DNA of 64,000 nt from Diospyros lotus (GCF_014633365.1 NC_068351.1:2686001-2750000), one strand, 5' to 3'; shown: positions 44,932 through 55,767, counted from the first letter of the stretch. Notes: generated by a model not told the origin, from the sequence alone. Numbers and translations are program-made.

Positions 44932-45792
44932 TGTCGACGTTGGGAATTGGTCGACCGTGATTTGTTCGCCCGTCTTGAGGAAATAAACACGAAATGGGAG
45001 AAGAGAAAGCACACCAAGGAGTTTTACGTGGTTCTGCCGGTGTTTCGGCGGCCGGCACCTGCAAGCACTCTGACGCTCCAATCAGTAAGAGAGTAAAGTC
45101 AAGGCCATGTATCAGTAAGTCAGAGGAAAAAAACATACCATTTGCTCTCCCCAGTGCTAGCTCATATAAGAGGAGGAGATATCCTCTTCTCTACATGCGT
45201 CATGCATTTTGCAGGTGATGGGACTGAGTATTTGGCGTCGGTGAAGGTACCCAGGTGGCTGTGTGTCGACGGGACTCTCATTAATGTGGATGAGATCCGC
45301 CATTAATGAGGATGAGATTCGCCATTAATGAGGATGTGATATGCCATTATTGAGGATGTGATCTAAGGCGGGCGTGTAGATACCAAGTAGAGGCTAGAAT
45401 GATGTTGTTGTAGGCTGATACAGGGTCAGGATGGGATCGACATGGGCCAGGAGATGGGCTGAGATTGTGGGGCTTGATCGGGCCCAGACGACCCAACCAA
45501 AGTAATGTCTAGTCTATGATTGTTCTTTGATTGTCTTGTGGTCTTCTTATTATGCGACCTGAACAGTTAGGTTAGAGAGCTGGAAGTATCACTAGGAGCT
45601 CGCCCGGTTAGGCCAACAAACTGGAATCATCGTTGAGAGCTCGCTTAGTTCCGCGGTCTGAGCTCGGCTCTCAGCGACGTGTGACCTTGTTCTGACGAAC
45701 TCGACCTTAGTGCTATTGGGTTTCAAGAGATTGGACCAGCCCGCGGGGTTGAGTCCATCCCATAAGAAGAGGTCCGGGAAATACCCAAAACA
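44932..45792 (-). mobile_element. Solo LTR related to the Tat element, TSD TATAT
   Basis: The segment runs from TGTCGACGTTGGGAATTGG to ATACCCAAAACA and is flanked by TATAT on both sides (44927-44931 and 45793-45797). In reverse complement its start, TGTTTTGGGTATTTCCCGG, and its end, GACCAATTCCCAACGTCGACA, resemble the Tat LTR ends at 29590 and 30285. It contains four tandem copies of a roughly 24-bp motif ATTAATGAGGATGAGATTCG at 45281-45370. Confidence 0.82.
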
Positions 45793-46078
45793 TATATATA
45801 GAGAGAACGGAGAAGGGTATGGCGGCGACGACGACAGAGAGATGAGGCGGTGATGAAGGCAACAATGGCTAAGATGGAGGCGACGACAATGGGTTAGAGG
45901 TGACGGGCTGGGCCAATAGCGATGGAGGAAGATGGAGGATGACATTGGATAAGGGACGACGAGAACGATCATGGAAGAGGTAAATGACCACGACAGACGT
46001 GGAAAAGGCTACGATAGAGATTGGAAGCTGCAGCGACAGAGAAGGCAAAGGGATGAAAAAAATGGTATAATGTAACAG

Positions 46079-46269
46079 CATGGGCAACCACCTTCAAAAG
46101 GTATGTGGTGATTGCCCAGCCAACACAAATAAGCTCAGGACTCCCCCCAAGCGGACCGATGTGGAATTCGCACACTACAGTACACACACGCCACCTCCTT
46201 TTGAAGATACAGTGTTCCCACTGCACGACCCCACCATCGCTGAATCCAGGAGTCGACTCTAATACCAAC
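46079..46269 (-). mobile_element. TRIM-like unit, inverted, without 5S segment
   Basis: On the minus strand it starts with GTTGGTATTAGAGTCGACTC and ends with CTTTTGAAGGTGGTTGCCCA followed by TGCTGTTACA. It therefore carries the same PBS-like start and LTR-like end as the direct units at 46592 and 46788. Confidence 0.65.
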
Positions 46270-46591
46270 TGTAACAGTCTGGACCAACATCCTCAAAGAT
46301 GATGGCCCAATCGACTCAAATAAGCCTAGGACTCCCCTCAAGTAGACCGATGTGGGTGCAAACATACCATCACTAATGCATCGGATCCCATCAGAATTCT
46401 AAAGTTAAGCATGTTTGGGTGAGAGCAATATTAGGATGGGTGACCCCATGGAAAATCCATGTGTTGCACCGCTAGAGAAGGGATGGCATGTGTTGCGAAT
46501 GCCACATCGATTTGCTTAGGGGATGGAGTCTTGGGCTTATTTGTGCTAGTTGGGCAACTTACCTTTGAAAATGGTTATCCAAACTGTTACT
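46270..46591 (+). mobile_element. Cassandra-like TRIM LTR containing a 5S rRNA-derived segment
   Basis: The segment is 322 bp, with ends TGTAACAG and CTGTTACT that are nearly perfect inverted repeats. It is followed at once by GTTGGTATTAGAGTC, close to the initiator tRNA-Met primer site TGGTATCAGAG. A 5S rRNA-like stretch sits in its middle. An LTR holding 5S sequence and followed by a tRNA-Met primer site is the defining layout of Cassandra TRIM elements. No second full LTR with 5S is present nearby. Confidence 0.8.
46354..46470 (+). ncRNA. Degenerate 5S rRNA-derived sequence (pseudo-5S)
   Basis: The 117-bp stretch starts GGGTGCAAACATACCATCAC and ends CATGTGTTGCACC. It keeps the landmarks ATGCATCGGATCCCATCAGA, AAGTTAAGC (box A region) and AGGATGGGTGACC (box C region). 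Many substitutions relative to the conserved plant 5S sequence, and its place inside a TRIM LTR, show that it is not an rDNA gene. Confidence 0.88.
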
Positions 46592-46985
46592 GTTGGTATT
46601 AGAGTCAATTCTCGGGTCCGGCGATGGTAGGGTTGTGTAGTGGGGACATTGCACCCCCAAAAGGGGAATGACGTGTGTTACTGTAGCGTGTAAATCTCAC
46701 ATCAGTCCGCTTGGGAATGGGAGGAGTCCTAGGCTTATTTGTGCTAACTGGACAGTCACCTTTTGAATGTGGTTGCTCAAGCTATTACAGTTGGTATCAA
46801 AACCGACTCTCGGGTCTGGCTATGATGGGGTCGCGCAGTAGGGGCACTACACCCCCAAGAGGGGATGGTGTGTGTTATTGTAGAATGCAAATCCCACATC
46901 GGTCTGTTTAAAAATGAGTCCTGGACTTATTTGTGATGGTTAGGTAAACCTTTGAAGGTGATTGCCTAGACTATTATATATAGAT
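46592..46985 (+). mobile_element. Two direct TRIM-like units of about 195 bp without 5S
   Basis: Units start with GTTGGTATTAGAGTCAATTC at 46592 and GTTGGTATCAAAACCGACTC near 46790. Each has a CTCGGGTCYGGC block, a run of C and G around 46640/46850, a CAAATCYCACATC-type block, CTTATTTGTG, and a GGTGRTTGCC-like end before CTATTA. Together with the inverted unit they form a TRIM cluster. Confidence 0.65.
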
Positions 46986-47225
46986 CGAGAATATGTGTTT
47001 TGTTTAGGGGTAAATTTATCATTTATTTGGTTAATAAAATAAGATGTCAAGAGCTTATTTGAAAAAAGTAAGAGAGCAACTTATTGAATAAGTTCCTAAA
47101 ATAATTTATAAGTTCGTTAGTATTTAAACTTTTAAATTTGAACGAACATATAATAAAATAAGTCATATAACTTATAAATTAGAAGAATAACTTATAAGTG
47201 ATCAAACCATAAGCCAAACACCCTC

Positions 47226-47524
47226 AATCGTACCCGATTGCATCAATTTTGTAAGCTTGCTAACGAAGCAAGAGAAAAGTATAAACAAAACATAAGAAGA
47301 AAAGGCAGGTCAACCCCAAAAAGAGGCGGGTCGACCGAGAAAACAGGCAAGGCCCATATGTATGTATCAAATTATATAAAGGTGTGTGCGGCTTCCTTCC
47401 TCCCTTCCACTATACACACACACTTGCACGCGTTTACGCAGACACACACGTGTAACTACATATATATTAATATGCGTGGCAACCTTGACTTGCTCCTTCT
47501 ATCTAGACTAACAAATAAGTCGAG
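47226..47524 (+). repeat. gag edge plus repeat R1 copy 4
   Basis: The last bases of the gag fragment (TACCCGATTGCATCAATTTT) are followed by R1 with GGCGGGTCGACCGAGAAAAC, the box TATATAAA at 47373-47380, a CT-rich stretch, microsatellites and the tail GTGGCAACCTTGACTTGC. Confidence 0.7.
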
Positions 47525-47870
47525 TCAAGTTAATTATATTTTCTGTAATTAAACTGGCCCTAATAGTCTCCATTAGTTAATAAATTAATTTATCAAAGTC
47601 CAACCACCGTGGCATGTTGTATAATTAACCATATTACTATTTAGTAAGTTAATGACTCCATTGTTTTATTGTACAGAATCAATGCTAATTTATTTGACAT
47701 TTTTTCATGTTAGAAATAATTTAACTAATTTTTAATTTGCTTTAGATAGATTATAATCACATCATTAGACCAAAGTCCTTTTCTTCCCTTTCTTTGATTT
47801 TGGGGATTGAGAGTTTCCCGGGGGCATATACCATGAATTTTGATGGGATTAAGGTTTGATTTTTTTTGTT
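47525..47870 (+). repeat. Upstream BAHD-unit segment (type-2 promoter, distal part)
   Basis: It matches 26595-26920: TATTTTCTGTAATTAAACTG, CCTAATAGTCTCCATTAG, ATTGTTTTATTGTACA and GATTATAATCAC. In the ancestral unit this would lead on to a BAHD ATG. Here it is followed by insertions and a copia LTR before the truncated BAHD copy. Confidence 0.7.
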
Positions 47871-48447
47871 GTTGTTATTGGTAAGTGACACCAAATGTTC
47901 AGTTTACTCAAATTAATCAAACCAAATAAATTAAATTTGTCACTTCGATTCGATTTTTTTCTTACATCAGTTCGATTCAATTAATTTTTTTTAAAAGTTC
48001 AATTTTTAATTTTCGATTCAATCTTTTAATTAAAAGAATCGAACTAACCAAACCGATTGAACTTTAAAACGACATTATTTTTTTATTTATAAAACAATGT
48101 CATTTTCTTTGATTGATTTATTTTTCTATCGATTACTTTAGTTTTTTTTAATTTTTTTTATCTTTTATCAATTTAATCGGTTCAATTTGATTTATACGGT
48201 TTGAGTTCAATTTTTTGGTTATCGATTAGTTCAATTTTTTGGGTTAATTTGTCAGTTTAATTCGATTTTACTTCTCGATTTGCTTTAATCAATTAATAGA
48301 TTTTAATCGATTCGTTAATCAAACCAACCATTTGCACACCTCTAATTATTAGTTACATATCATGGAATTATAAAAATATGACTGACCATTTGCACACCCC
48401 TAATTATCGATTATATATCATGAAATTATAGCAATCTGAAAAATTTT
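47871..48447. other. AT-rich insertion, possibly hAT-derived
   Basis: Relative to 26910-26950 extra DNA is present. Its right side ends CCATTTGCACACCTCTAATT, which resembles a common hAT-type MITE end, and the phrase recurs at 48386 (CCATTTGCACACCCCTAATT). Repeated TCGATT/AACCGA text fills the interior. Boundaries are unsure. Confidence 0.35.
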
Positions 48448-49963
48448 TGTTGTACCAACTTGTTCATATTAATTAAGTTTTGATGATTAACAAAAGTATT
48501 TTTATGATATAAATATTTTTTCTTACTCATACAAAAAAGTAAATTTATTTTTGAATTAAAAGATAATTATTTTTAGATATATTTTCTTGTTTTAATCATT
48601 TATGTCTCAAAATTTTATATTTGAATTTTCAAATTTTGAATTAAAGGATAATTATTTTTAGACATGTTTTCTTGTTTTAATCATTTATGTCTCAAAAGCT
48701 TATATTTGAATTTTTAAATTTTGAATTAAATCAGAATTATTTTTAGACATATTTTTTCTTACTCATACAAAAAGTAAATGTATTTTGAATTAAAGGAGAT
48801 TGTTTTTAGACATATATTTCTTATTTTAATCATTTATGTCTTAAAAGTTTATATTTGAATTTTCAAATCTTGATATCTCGTTTAAAAAGTAAATTTATTT
48901 TGAATTAAAGGTGAGATATATTTTCTTGTTGTTTGAGAATGTCTAAACATTTTTTGAATTTCAAACTTCATATTAACCCTTTTTTATTGGCTAAAATGTT
49001 TATAAATACCCCCCCCTCAAACTCATTTTTTGAGTATCCAATTATATATCCAAAACACCTGAAAGCTCTCAAACGCTCTCAAATAAAACATCCAAACAAC
49101 CCGAGACTCTTGAAATATTATTGCACATCCACCGAAAAGCCATAAGGCAAAATGAGAAAAGTTTTTCAAGTCTTCTACGACAAATCTCAACTTCTCTATT
49201 TGAGATTACAAATTTATTTATTTATTTAAATATTATTATCTTGTATAATTTGTTCTTAATTGCTTATTTGTGTCAAAGTGTGGATAAATTATTTATAAAC
49301 ATTTAAGTTATTATTGAAGATTGTATAAGTATCTTAGATTCGTTAAAATCTAGGTGAATCTAATTTCCAAGGTAAGATAGGGAGAAAACCTTGGTATAGT
49401 GGTTGCCTAGAACCTATTGTAATCTAAGAGTGTGTTTGATTACACACATTTACCATGGAAAATATATAATTATTACACATTTTTTATGGAAAATAATCAA
49501 ACACTTTTAATTTTTCTATGAAAAAATATGTATGGTACAAGCATTTAAAGGTTCTTTCCATGAAATTCATTTTTCAAAGGGGTGGGGTGGTTTTTGTTTT
49601 CTAGGCAATTCTAGGTAATGCAATCAAACACAGCTTAAGTGTGTATCTAGTTTCCAATGTTAGCTAGTGTGAAAATCTTGGTGATTTTGATTTAGTGGAA
49701 CCCCAATGGTGGTTAAACTTTGGAAGAGTAGATTAGGTGTGTGTGAAAATACCGAATCACTATAAATTATATTGTAGTTCATATTATTTATTTTTCTTAT
49801 ATCGTGTGGCTTACATTTATTATTAATCTTAAACATAATTTATTATATTTATCAAATATATTTTTCAATAAAATTTTTAATCAATAATATTTATTAAAAT
49901 TGAGAAAAATTTTAATCACTCAATTCACCCTCTCTTCAATGGTCATACCCTAAGGGACCAACA
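48448..49963 (+). mobile_element. Probable Ty1/copia solo LTR, about 1.5 kb
   Basis: The start TGTTGTACCAACTTGTTC, the TTTTGATGATTAACAAAAG phrase just inside, and the end TCAATTCACCCTCTCTTCAA then TAAGGGACCAACA are typical of copia Sirevirus-like LTRs. A TATAAATACC box sits near 49001-49010. 48530-48930 is an imperfect tandem of about 100-bp AT-rich units (TTTTAATCATTTATGTCT). No clear target duplication was found. Confidence 0.55.
49428..49635. mobile_element. Small MITE within the copia LTR, possible TAA TSD
   Basis: The ends GAGTGTGTTTGATTAC and, reversed, AGCTGTGTTTGATTGC form inverted repeats. TAA borders both sides (49425-49427 and 49636-49638), which suits a Tourist-like element. Confidence 0.55.
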
Positions 49964-50112
49964 GTTTTCATATCTTATGCTTTACATGCATCATTATGGA
50001 TATATGGCTCTAGACTCTTATGTTTTTTACAAGACGTGCGGAGAAGAATTCATAATTAATTCAAAATAAATAGATACAATCGTTTTTAACCTATTCCCTT
50101 AAAATAAATAGA

Positions 50113-51480
50113 TTTCCTCCAACCCAACGCTTGTTCTTCTACGAATTACCCCCTCATCTGGGCACCACCGCCGCTTTCTCCGACACCGTTCTTCCAAGAT
50201 TGAAGCAATCCCTCTCTCTTACCCTCCAGAGCTGGACTCTTCTCGCCGGAAATTTGGCTTGGCCTCAGAGTTCCGACAAACCGCTAATCCAATACTCCGA
50301 CGGCGATGCTGTCTCGCTCACCGTAGCCGAGTCCGGAGCCGATTTCCGCCATCTCTCCGACAAATCAAGCTTCCGTGAAGCGACAGAGTACCATTCTCAT
50401 CTACCAGATCTTCCATCTTCTCACGCGAGAGTTCCAGTTCTGGCTTTGCAAGTCACTCTGTTCCCGAACTCGGGGTTTTCCGTTGGTTACAGTGCGCACC
50501 ACGCTGTGGTGGACGGGAAGACCGCAACCATGTTCATGAATTCATGGGCTTCGGTTTGTTCGTCTTCTAATTCCATGGCGGATCAGCCATTCTATGGCCG
50601 GGCCTTTCTCTCTGAGGATCAAGAAAGAGTTATGCTAAATAGGGTGCTGGATCAAGGCGGACCAAACAACAAGAGTCTCATGCTCATGGACCTGAAATCT
50701 CCGGGCGATGCCGCTTTTGTCACATTCCAACTCACACGTGCCAACATAGAGACCCTCAAGAACTGGGTACCCTTGGATTAATTAAGCCATAAAATATTCA
50801 TTGTTTCAAATGATGACATGTCTATTCAAACATTATCAGAGCCTCCTTGGTTTCTGTTTTGAGTCCTATATTCATTCTAACAGGTACGAGCCAGACTGGA
50901 GAGGAATCAGCAGACTGATGTTCATTTGTCAAACTTCACAGCAATCAGTGCTTTCGTTTGGGTTTGTTTAATCAAGCTCCATGGAATGCGAGGAGGTGAG
51001 AAAGCTCAGCTTAGGTTCGCTGCGGATTGCAGGGCTCGATTAGACCCTCCTGTGCCTTCAACATATTTCGGGAACTGCGTTGTGGGTTGCTGTCCAACCG
51101 CAGATGTGGATGGCCTGCTGGGAGAAGATGGAGTGGCCATGGCAGCCAAAGTAATCGGTGAAGCCATAGATGATCTGAAACATGCAGATCTCAAAGCAGC
51201 CCAAGATCTTATATTTGGTAGACCATCATCTCCGATATCGGTAGATAAAGTTTTCTCCATTTCAGGGTCACCTCGGTTTGAGTTCTACAAGGTCGATTTT
51301 GGGTGGGGGAGACCGAGGAAAGTGGAGGTGACGTCCATTGACAGAACTGGAGCTTTCTCTCTTTCAGATTCCGGGGATGGCACCGCCGCTGTTGAGATTG
51401 GATTGGCCCTGAAGAAAAATAAAGTTGCAGGTTTTGCTTCTATGTTTGCTAGTGGCCTTGAAGCTTTTGGAAGGCCATAG
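50113..51480 (+). pseudogene. BAHD acyltransferase, 5'-truncated copy
   Basis: Exon 1 (50113-50766) begins at codon 41 of the intact gene (FPPTQRLFFYELPPHLG). The first 40 codons, the leader and the promoter are missing. Reading upstream in frame meets a TAG at 50071 with no ATG between. From there on the copy is clean: HAVVD, splice donor TGG|GTACCC, a 117-bp intron, acceptor CTAACAG|GTACGA, exon 2 (50884-51480) with YFGNC, DFGWG and the terminal EAFGRP. No internal stop or frameshift was found. It is therefore a recent truncation, possibly through short AAAATAAATAGAT repeats (50063, 50101) at the breakpoint. Without a start it should be inactive unless a new upstream exon is used. Confidence 0.88.
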
Positions 51481-51610
51481 AAGTTGCATTACTATCTAAT
51501 AAAGTTAAAATAGTATTTAATAGAAATATATAAAATATGCAATAATAACACGATGTCTCATATATAACACTTGGGGAAATGTTATTTGTATGTAGAGCTG
51601 TTATTCTCAA
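51481..51610 (+). repeat. BAHD 3'-flank unit after the truncated copy
   Basis: It matches 41374-41490 after the intact gene (AAGTTGCATTACTATCTAA, ATATAAAATATGCAATAATA). The homology is broken near 51611 by an insertion and resumes about 52290. Confidence 0.7.
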
Positions 51611-52290
51611 CAGGTTTGGCGATTGATTTAGGCCAATACACTCGTCAGATTTGGTGATCGATTTAGGCTAAGCTACCTTTGTCATCTTTTCTCCACAACA
51701 GTCCTCTCAATGCTGGACAAGATCAGAGTAGACGTGGCAAAAGATGAAATCAGCGGGAGAAGATAATTCGCAGACGCGACAACCAACAGACTCGAAGAAG
51801 ACAAGTTGCAGATGTGACAAAAAATGAAATCGGGGCAACACCTACCAAATCCGACAACGGCGGTGACCAACAGAGGCATCGCCATGACCAGAACGAGTGA
51901 CGTGTTGTTCATCATCTTGCACAAATAAATTTGGATTTGTGATTTTTAATTTTTTTTTATTTATTTGTATATTGGATGAGTGATATTGTACCTGGTTATT
52001 GATTTGTCTATTTGATTATTAATTTTATTATGTGTGTATTTGATTATTAAAATTTAATATTGTAATATTAATTAAATAATATATTTTTATAATAGTAAAA
52101 ATTATAGGTTAGGTAAAATAAATATAATTAAAATTTATTATTAAATAAATAAAATAGTGAGCTAAATAAATGAAAGAATAGAAAGTGTGGATGAAATAAA
52201 TATAATTTTTAATTGAAAATTAAAATAAAAAGTTAATTATTTATAATCTAATAAGTAGCAAAATAAAGAATTAGAGTCAGCCCTATATAG
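51611..52290. mobile_element. Non-autonomous insertion with GC core and AT arms
   Basis: The flanking BAHD-unit homology is continuous without this 680-bp block. It has a GC-richer core (51620-51910) and a long AT-rich arm. Similar arms (AAAATAAATATAATTAAAAT; GAGAGTGTGG-like ends) occur at 60280-60610 and, inverted, at 60640-60900. Class uncertain. Confidence 0.4.
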
Positions 52291-53109
52291 TTATTAAATT
52301 GAATTAATAAAATAGGGCACTTAAACCCGTAAAGAAAAATATATTAACTTGTGTTCTGCGCCATTCGAAGGTCATGGTCAACTGTGCAAAGCCCACACAA
52401 TTGGTTGGCCGTAGTAACGTCAACCATTGTGTACCCAATACAGCATCGTAACCTCCTAATTCGATGACCCAAAATTCTACTGGAAATTCACAACCTTGCA
52501 GCCAGATGAGATAGTGACGCTGTGAAACCGTCCCATACATTGAATCTTCTCACCATTCGCTACCATCACCTTCAGGCACTCGCTTTCCTCACTCCTCATG
52601 CAGCATGGTGACACCCAAGCTTTGTATATGATGCTATGGGAACTTCCGGCCTCAATGAACTCCATCAGAGGACGACCCTGTATGTGGGCTTGCACCCGCA
52701 TCGTTTGCGAAGTCGAGGCTCCTGTCATCGCATGAAGTGAAACTTCAAGTTCATCTGGATTCTGGAGTGTCGTTTGCAGCGATGTCCTGGTACGTAAATT
52801 TCATCGCAATAGTAACAGTGGTTCCTGGTGCGCCTGCGTTCTTGAATTTCCGTAGGAGAGAGTCGTTTGATGGTGGGTAAAGCTGGGATTGGAATTTGTT
52901 GGTGGGGAAGGGTTGATTTTTTCCAGCTTTTGGGCCGTTGAGGGCTGTACAGATCTTCTGGGCTCCATCGTGAAGACATTTTTCTTGGTATTTTGGTACT
53001 TGCTTTCGAAAAGCCCAGGGGGTACGTCCGCCAGTTGAAGGCTCGTACGTCCGCCAGTTGAAGGCATGGGGTAGAGACCGTACCCGATTGCATCAATTTT
53101 GTAAGCTTA
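52291..53109 (-). mobile_element. Ty3/gypsy protease-gag fragment (antisense), longest copy
   Basis: The minus strand reads, with frameshifts, gag (VSKLTKLMQSGTV, KINPSPP, RLSPTEIQERRR), a zinc knuckle (CDEIYVPGHRCKRH) and a retropepsin-like region (MRVQAHIQGRPLMEFIEAGS, where the expected DSGS is EAGS; VANGEKIQCMG; GGYDAVLGTQWL). It stops near 52300, and no RT is present. It is the most complete of the four copies. The protease lacks its catalytic Asp, and frameshifts break the gag. Confidence 0.82.
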
Positions 53110-53250
53110 CTGACGAGCCATGTGTAAAGGGACAGGATAAAAGTAAAAACTAAAAATAAAAAGACAAGGCGGGTCGACCCCATATGGGTCGACCGTGAAA
53201 ACGGCAACAGGCAACAGCCATATGTATTATATTATATAAAAGGAAAATAA
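53110..53250 (+). repeat. Repeat R1 copy 5 (truncated)
   Basis: It contains GGCGGGTCGACCCCATATGG, AAACGGCAACAGGC and the box TATATAAA at 53233-53240. The CT-rich part and tail are missing; AT-rich DNA follows. Confidence 0.65.
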
Positions 53251-54570
53251 TATTAGTATATTATTTTATATATTTTAGGCTATATAATGATACTAGTGTA
53301 TATTTATGTCTAAAGATATAGTGTAAATAATATTAAGATTAAAATATAATAATATTTGTTAATATTACAAAAAAAATTATAAACATTAAACAAAAAATAG
53401 AAATTAAAATTATTATATATTTGTTAACGTTTTATAATAAAAAAATACTAAATCTATATAATAAAGCACATTAGCAAGTACTCTATTAAATAAATTAAAT
53501 TAAAAATTAAATATCAAACAATACATATCAGCCATCATTGGGGACCTTTGGAGCCCCCAACAACGGCCGGTTGGGGGCCTGCAGGTCATCTCAGACTGCC
53601 ATCGCGCCCCTGCCAACCCTCGCAACGCATCGCCCCCATCCGCATGCCCCCTCACCCGCCGTTGACCCTCTCTTCCCCCCCTTACGCTATCACAACTATC
53701 GATGGCGTTGGGTGAGTGGGTATGTGAGAGAGAGAGAGGGGGGCAATAAGTGAGGGAGTAAGGAGAAAGGGTGCAATAGAAAAGGAGAAAGAAGCAGTGA
53801 GTGAGTGGTCGTCGCACCCGTAGGCCTCCCACTTGCTGTCGTCCCTCCCACCCCTTTTACCGCCATCGCACTTGCCTGTCCTCCACTCGCCGTCGACCCT
53901 CCATTCCCCCACCACTGTCGCACTTGTCAATGGCGTGGGTAGGTAGGTCTGTGAGAGAGAGGGAGAGAGAGAGAGAGAGATAGGCAATGAATGAGAGAGT
54001 GAGTGGTTATCGTACCCCTACCCACAGTCGACCCTCCCTTCCCCCACCGTCGCTACACTTGCTAATGACATGGGCGGGTGGGTTTGTGAGAGAGAAAAAG
54101 AGAGATGGATAAACAGAGACAGTAAGTTCGGTTCAACGAGAGATTGACCAAATTTACAACATATACATGCATAAACCACAAACCAACTTTTCATTTCAGG
54201 ATCTCTCATTCTCTCTTTTCAATGAGACATTGACCAAATTTTGAAGCTTCCAACAGAATTTTCAGCACATTAACTGGAAATTATAATCAACTAAGTTTGG
54301 TTCAGCAAAACATGGTATTATTCTATTAAGTATTTTCAGCACAACATTTCTTTTCTTTTCTTTTATTTTTCTTTTATTTTTTTCTCCTTCTCCCTTCATC
54401 TTCTTCCTGCAACGCACGGCCAACGCCCCACCGCCGCCATCAGCCGTTCGCTGCTGCGGGGCACCTCCCGTGCCTCTGCCTACGCGCACAGACTGCCATC
54501 GCCGTTCGCCGCATCCGATCGCCATTGGTCGTGCGTCCGACCGTCGTACCCAGCTTGCTGCATGCTTAAG
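53251..54570. repeat. AT-rich spacer, then imperfect tandem of C-rich and GA-rich blocks
   Basis: 53251-53520 is AT-rich and empty. From 53525 on, a GTYGACCCTC-CCCCCAC-GGCGTGGGTGRGTGGGT-GAGAGAGA pattern recurs with anchors at 53661, 53892 and 54027. Open frames on both strands here are compositional (Ser/Pro/Leu-rich) and are not called as genes. 54360-54560 is pyrimidine- then GC-rich without a recognised product. Confidence 0.6.
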
Positions 54571-54719
54571 ACTCCATTGCTCTCTGTAATGTATATATAT
54601 AGAGATAGACAGATGGGGTTTGCCTGTGTGTATGAAAGAGGGATTGGTGGGTGGGAGGGAGAGAGAGAAAGAAATAAGGGGGCCTGGAGACGGGGATGGG
54701 TGGGTGGGTGGGTGGGCTA

Positions 54720-55640
54720 GGTAGCACGGAAACGGAAAATGATACGTTTCCGAAACGAAACGGAAACGTTGAAACGGTATTTTTCTAAAAAGGTAGGAAA
54801 CGGAAATGCGGGGTAAACTGTAAATTTAAAAATATTGGAAAAGTTTTGTAAATATAATTTCTAAAATAATAAATTATAAAAAATGATTTAAATATAAAAA
54901 TTTATTTTCAGTAATATGCAATGTGCCATAAAATTAATTTTATTTTGATATAAATAAATTAAAAACAAAATACCAAACAAAAATTAAATAAAGAACATAA
55001 AACACTCAAAAAACGTACACAACTCCAACCAAACATGGCCCAATTGGTTGTCTACGCCCAAATTCAATCGCATTTGCGAACAGCTTGCAATCCAATGGGC
55101 GACGCGTACTGCTCGAAGTCTCAAGACTGCAAGAGAGCGATGGAGGACCGGAAGTGGTGTTCAACCACTCGGGCGGGGATAGGTGTGCTCGGAATGGAAG
55201 ACCTTCTCCAACGAGTTCGCCGACAACGACCCCGTCCTTGTCGGCGGCCCGACGAACCCGCTCCTCACCGATGGCGGCCTCTCCACCATCATATCCAAGC
55301 CCAACGACATCACATCTGACTTCCTATCCTGTTTCCTCGGTCGCTGGCAGAACCGTGGCTCCAACCCCAAAAAGAAGAAGAAGAAGAAGAGAGAGAGGGG
55401 AAATGAGGGGGGTTCGGTCGACCTTGGGGATGCGTTGGGCGTGGCCGCTCGCCGCTGTTGCTTGAATCAGAGACGCGTTTCCATTTAGTTTTAGCGAATT
55501 GCGAAACGACCCCAAAACGTTTCGTAATTTGCAAAAATGGCCCGAAAATTGTTTCGGGCCGCCTTCGTCGTTTCCAAAACGAGAAACGGTTCGAAAACGC
55601 CGAAACAGCATTCCAAACGCATTTTCGTGCAATTTAGTAG
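54720..55640 (+). other. Possible transposon with captured coding fragment
   Basis: Two stretches rich in GAAACG motifs (54727-54800 and 55490-55640) bracket a GC-rich core with open frames at 55035-55319 and 55183-55488, the latter with wording [18 protein letters not shown] then [11 protein letters not shown]. The core's composition contrasts with the AT-rich DNA around it, as in gene fragments picked up by MULEs or Helitrons. I recognise no family and found no clear termini, so this is tentative. Confidence 0.3.
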
Positions 55641-55767
55641 GTGGGTGGGAGGGAGAGAAAGAAAGACAGAGGGAGAGAGACAATAAGATTTTTAATAATT
55701 GTTGTCAGGCTGAAAAATTTTTAATCACGGCCATTAATCTATCATAACTAATCTCAATCGTCAAAAT

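Larger units (their letters stand above)
44585..47225. mobile_element. Composite insertion with short inverted ends
   Basis: Paralogous copies (27810-27835) are continuous across this site. The ends GAGGCTGTATGGCTTA and, reversed, GAGGGTGTTTGGCTTA match at 14 of 16 positions. No target duplication is seen. Inside are AT-rich arms (44600-44930 and 46985-47220), a solo LTR, a GA-rich stretch (45800-46070) and a TRIM cluster. The class is uncertain (hAT- or Harbinger-like). Confidence 0.55.

Noticed and set aside
46354..46470. Functional 5S rRNA gene
   Set aside because: Many substitutions in conserved positions, single copy, and location within an LTR-like unit with a primer site show a TRIM-derived pseudo-5S.
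50131..50781. A functional short BAHD protein starting at 50131
   Set aside because: Position 50131 is TTG, not ATG. The copy begins mid-exon at codon 41 with an upstream in-frame stop.
53500..54130. Open frames in the C-rich/GA-rich tandem block
   Set aside because: Compositional frames with Ser/Pro/Leu runs; the anchors recur as imperfect tandem repeats.
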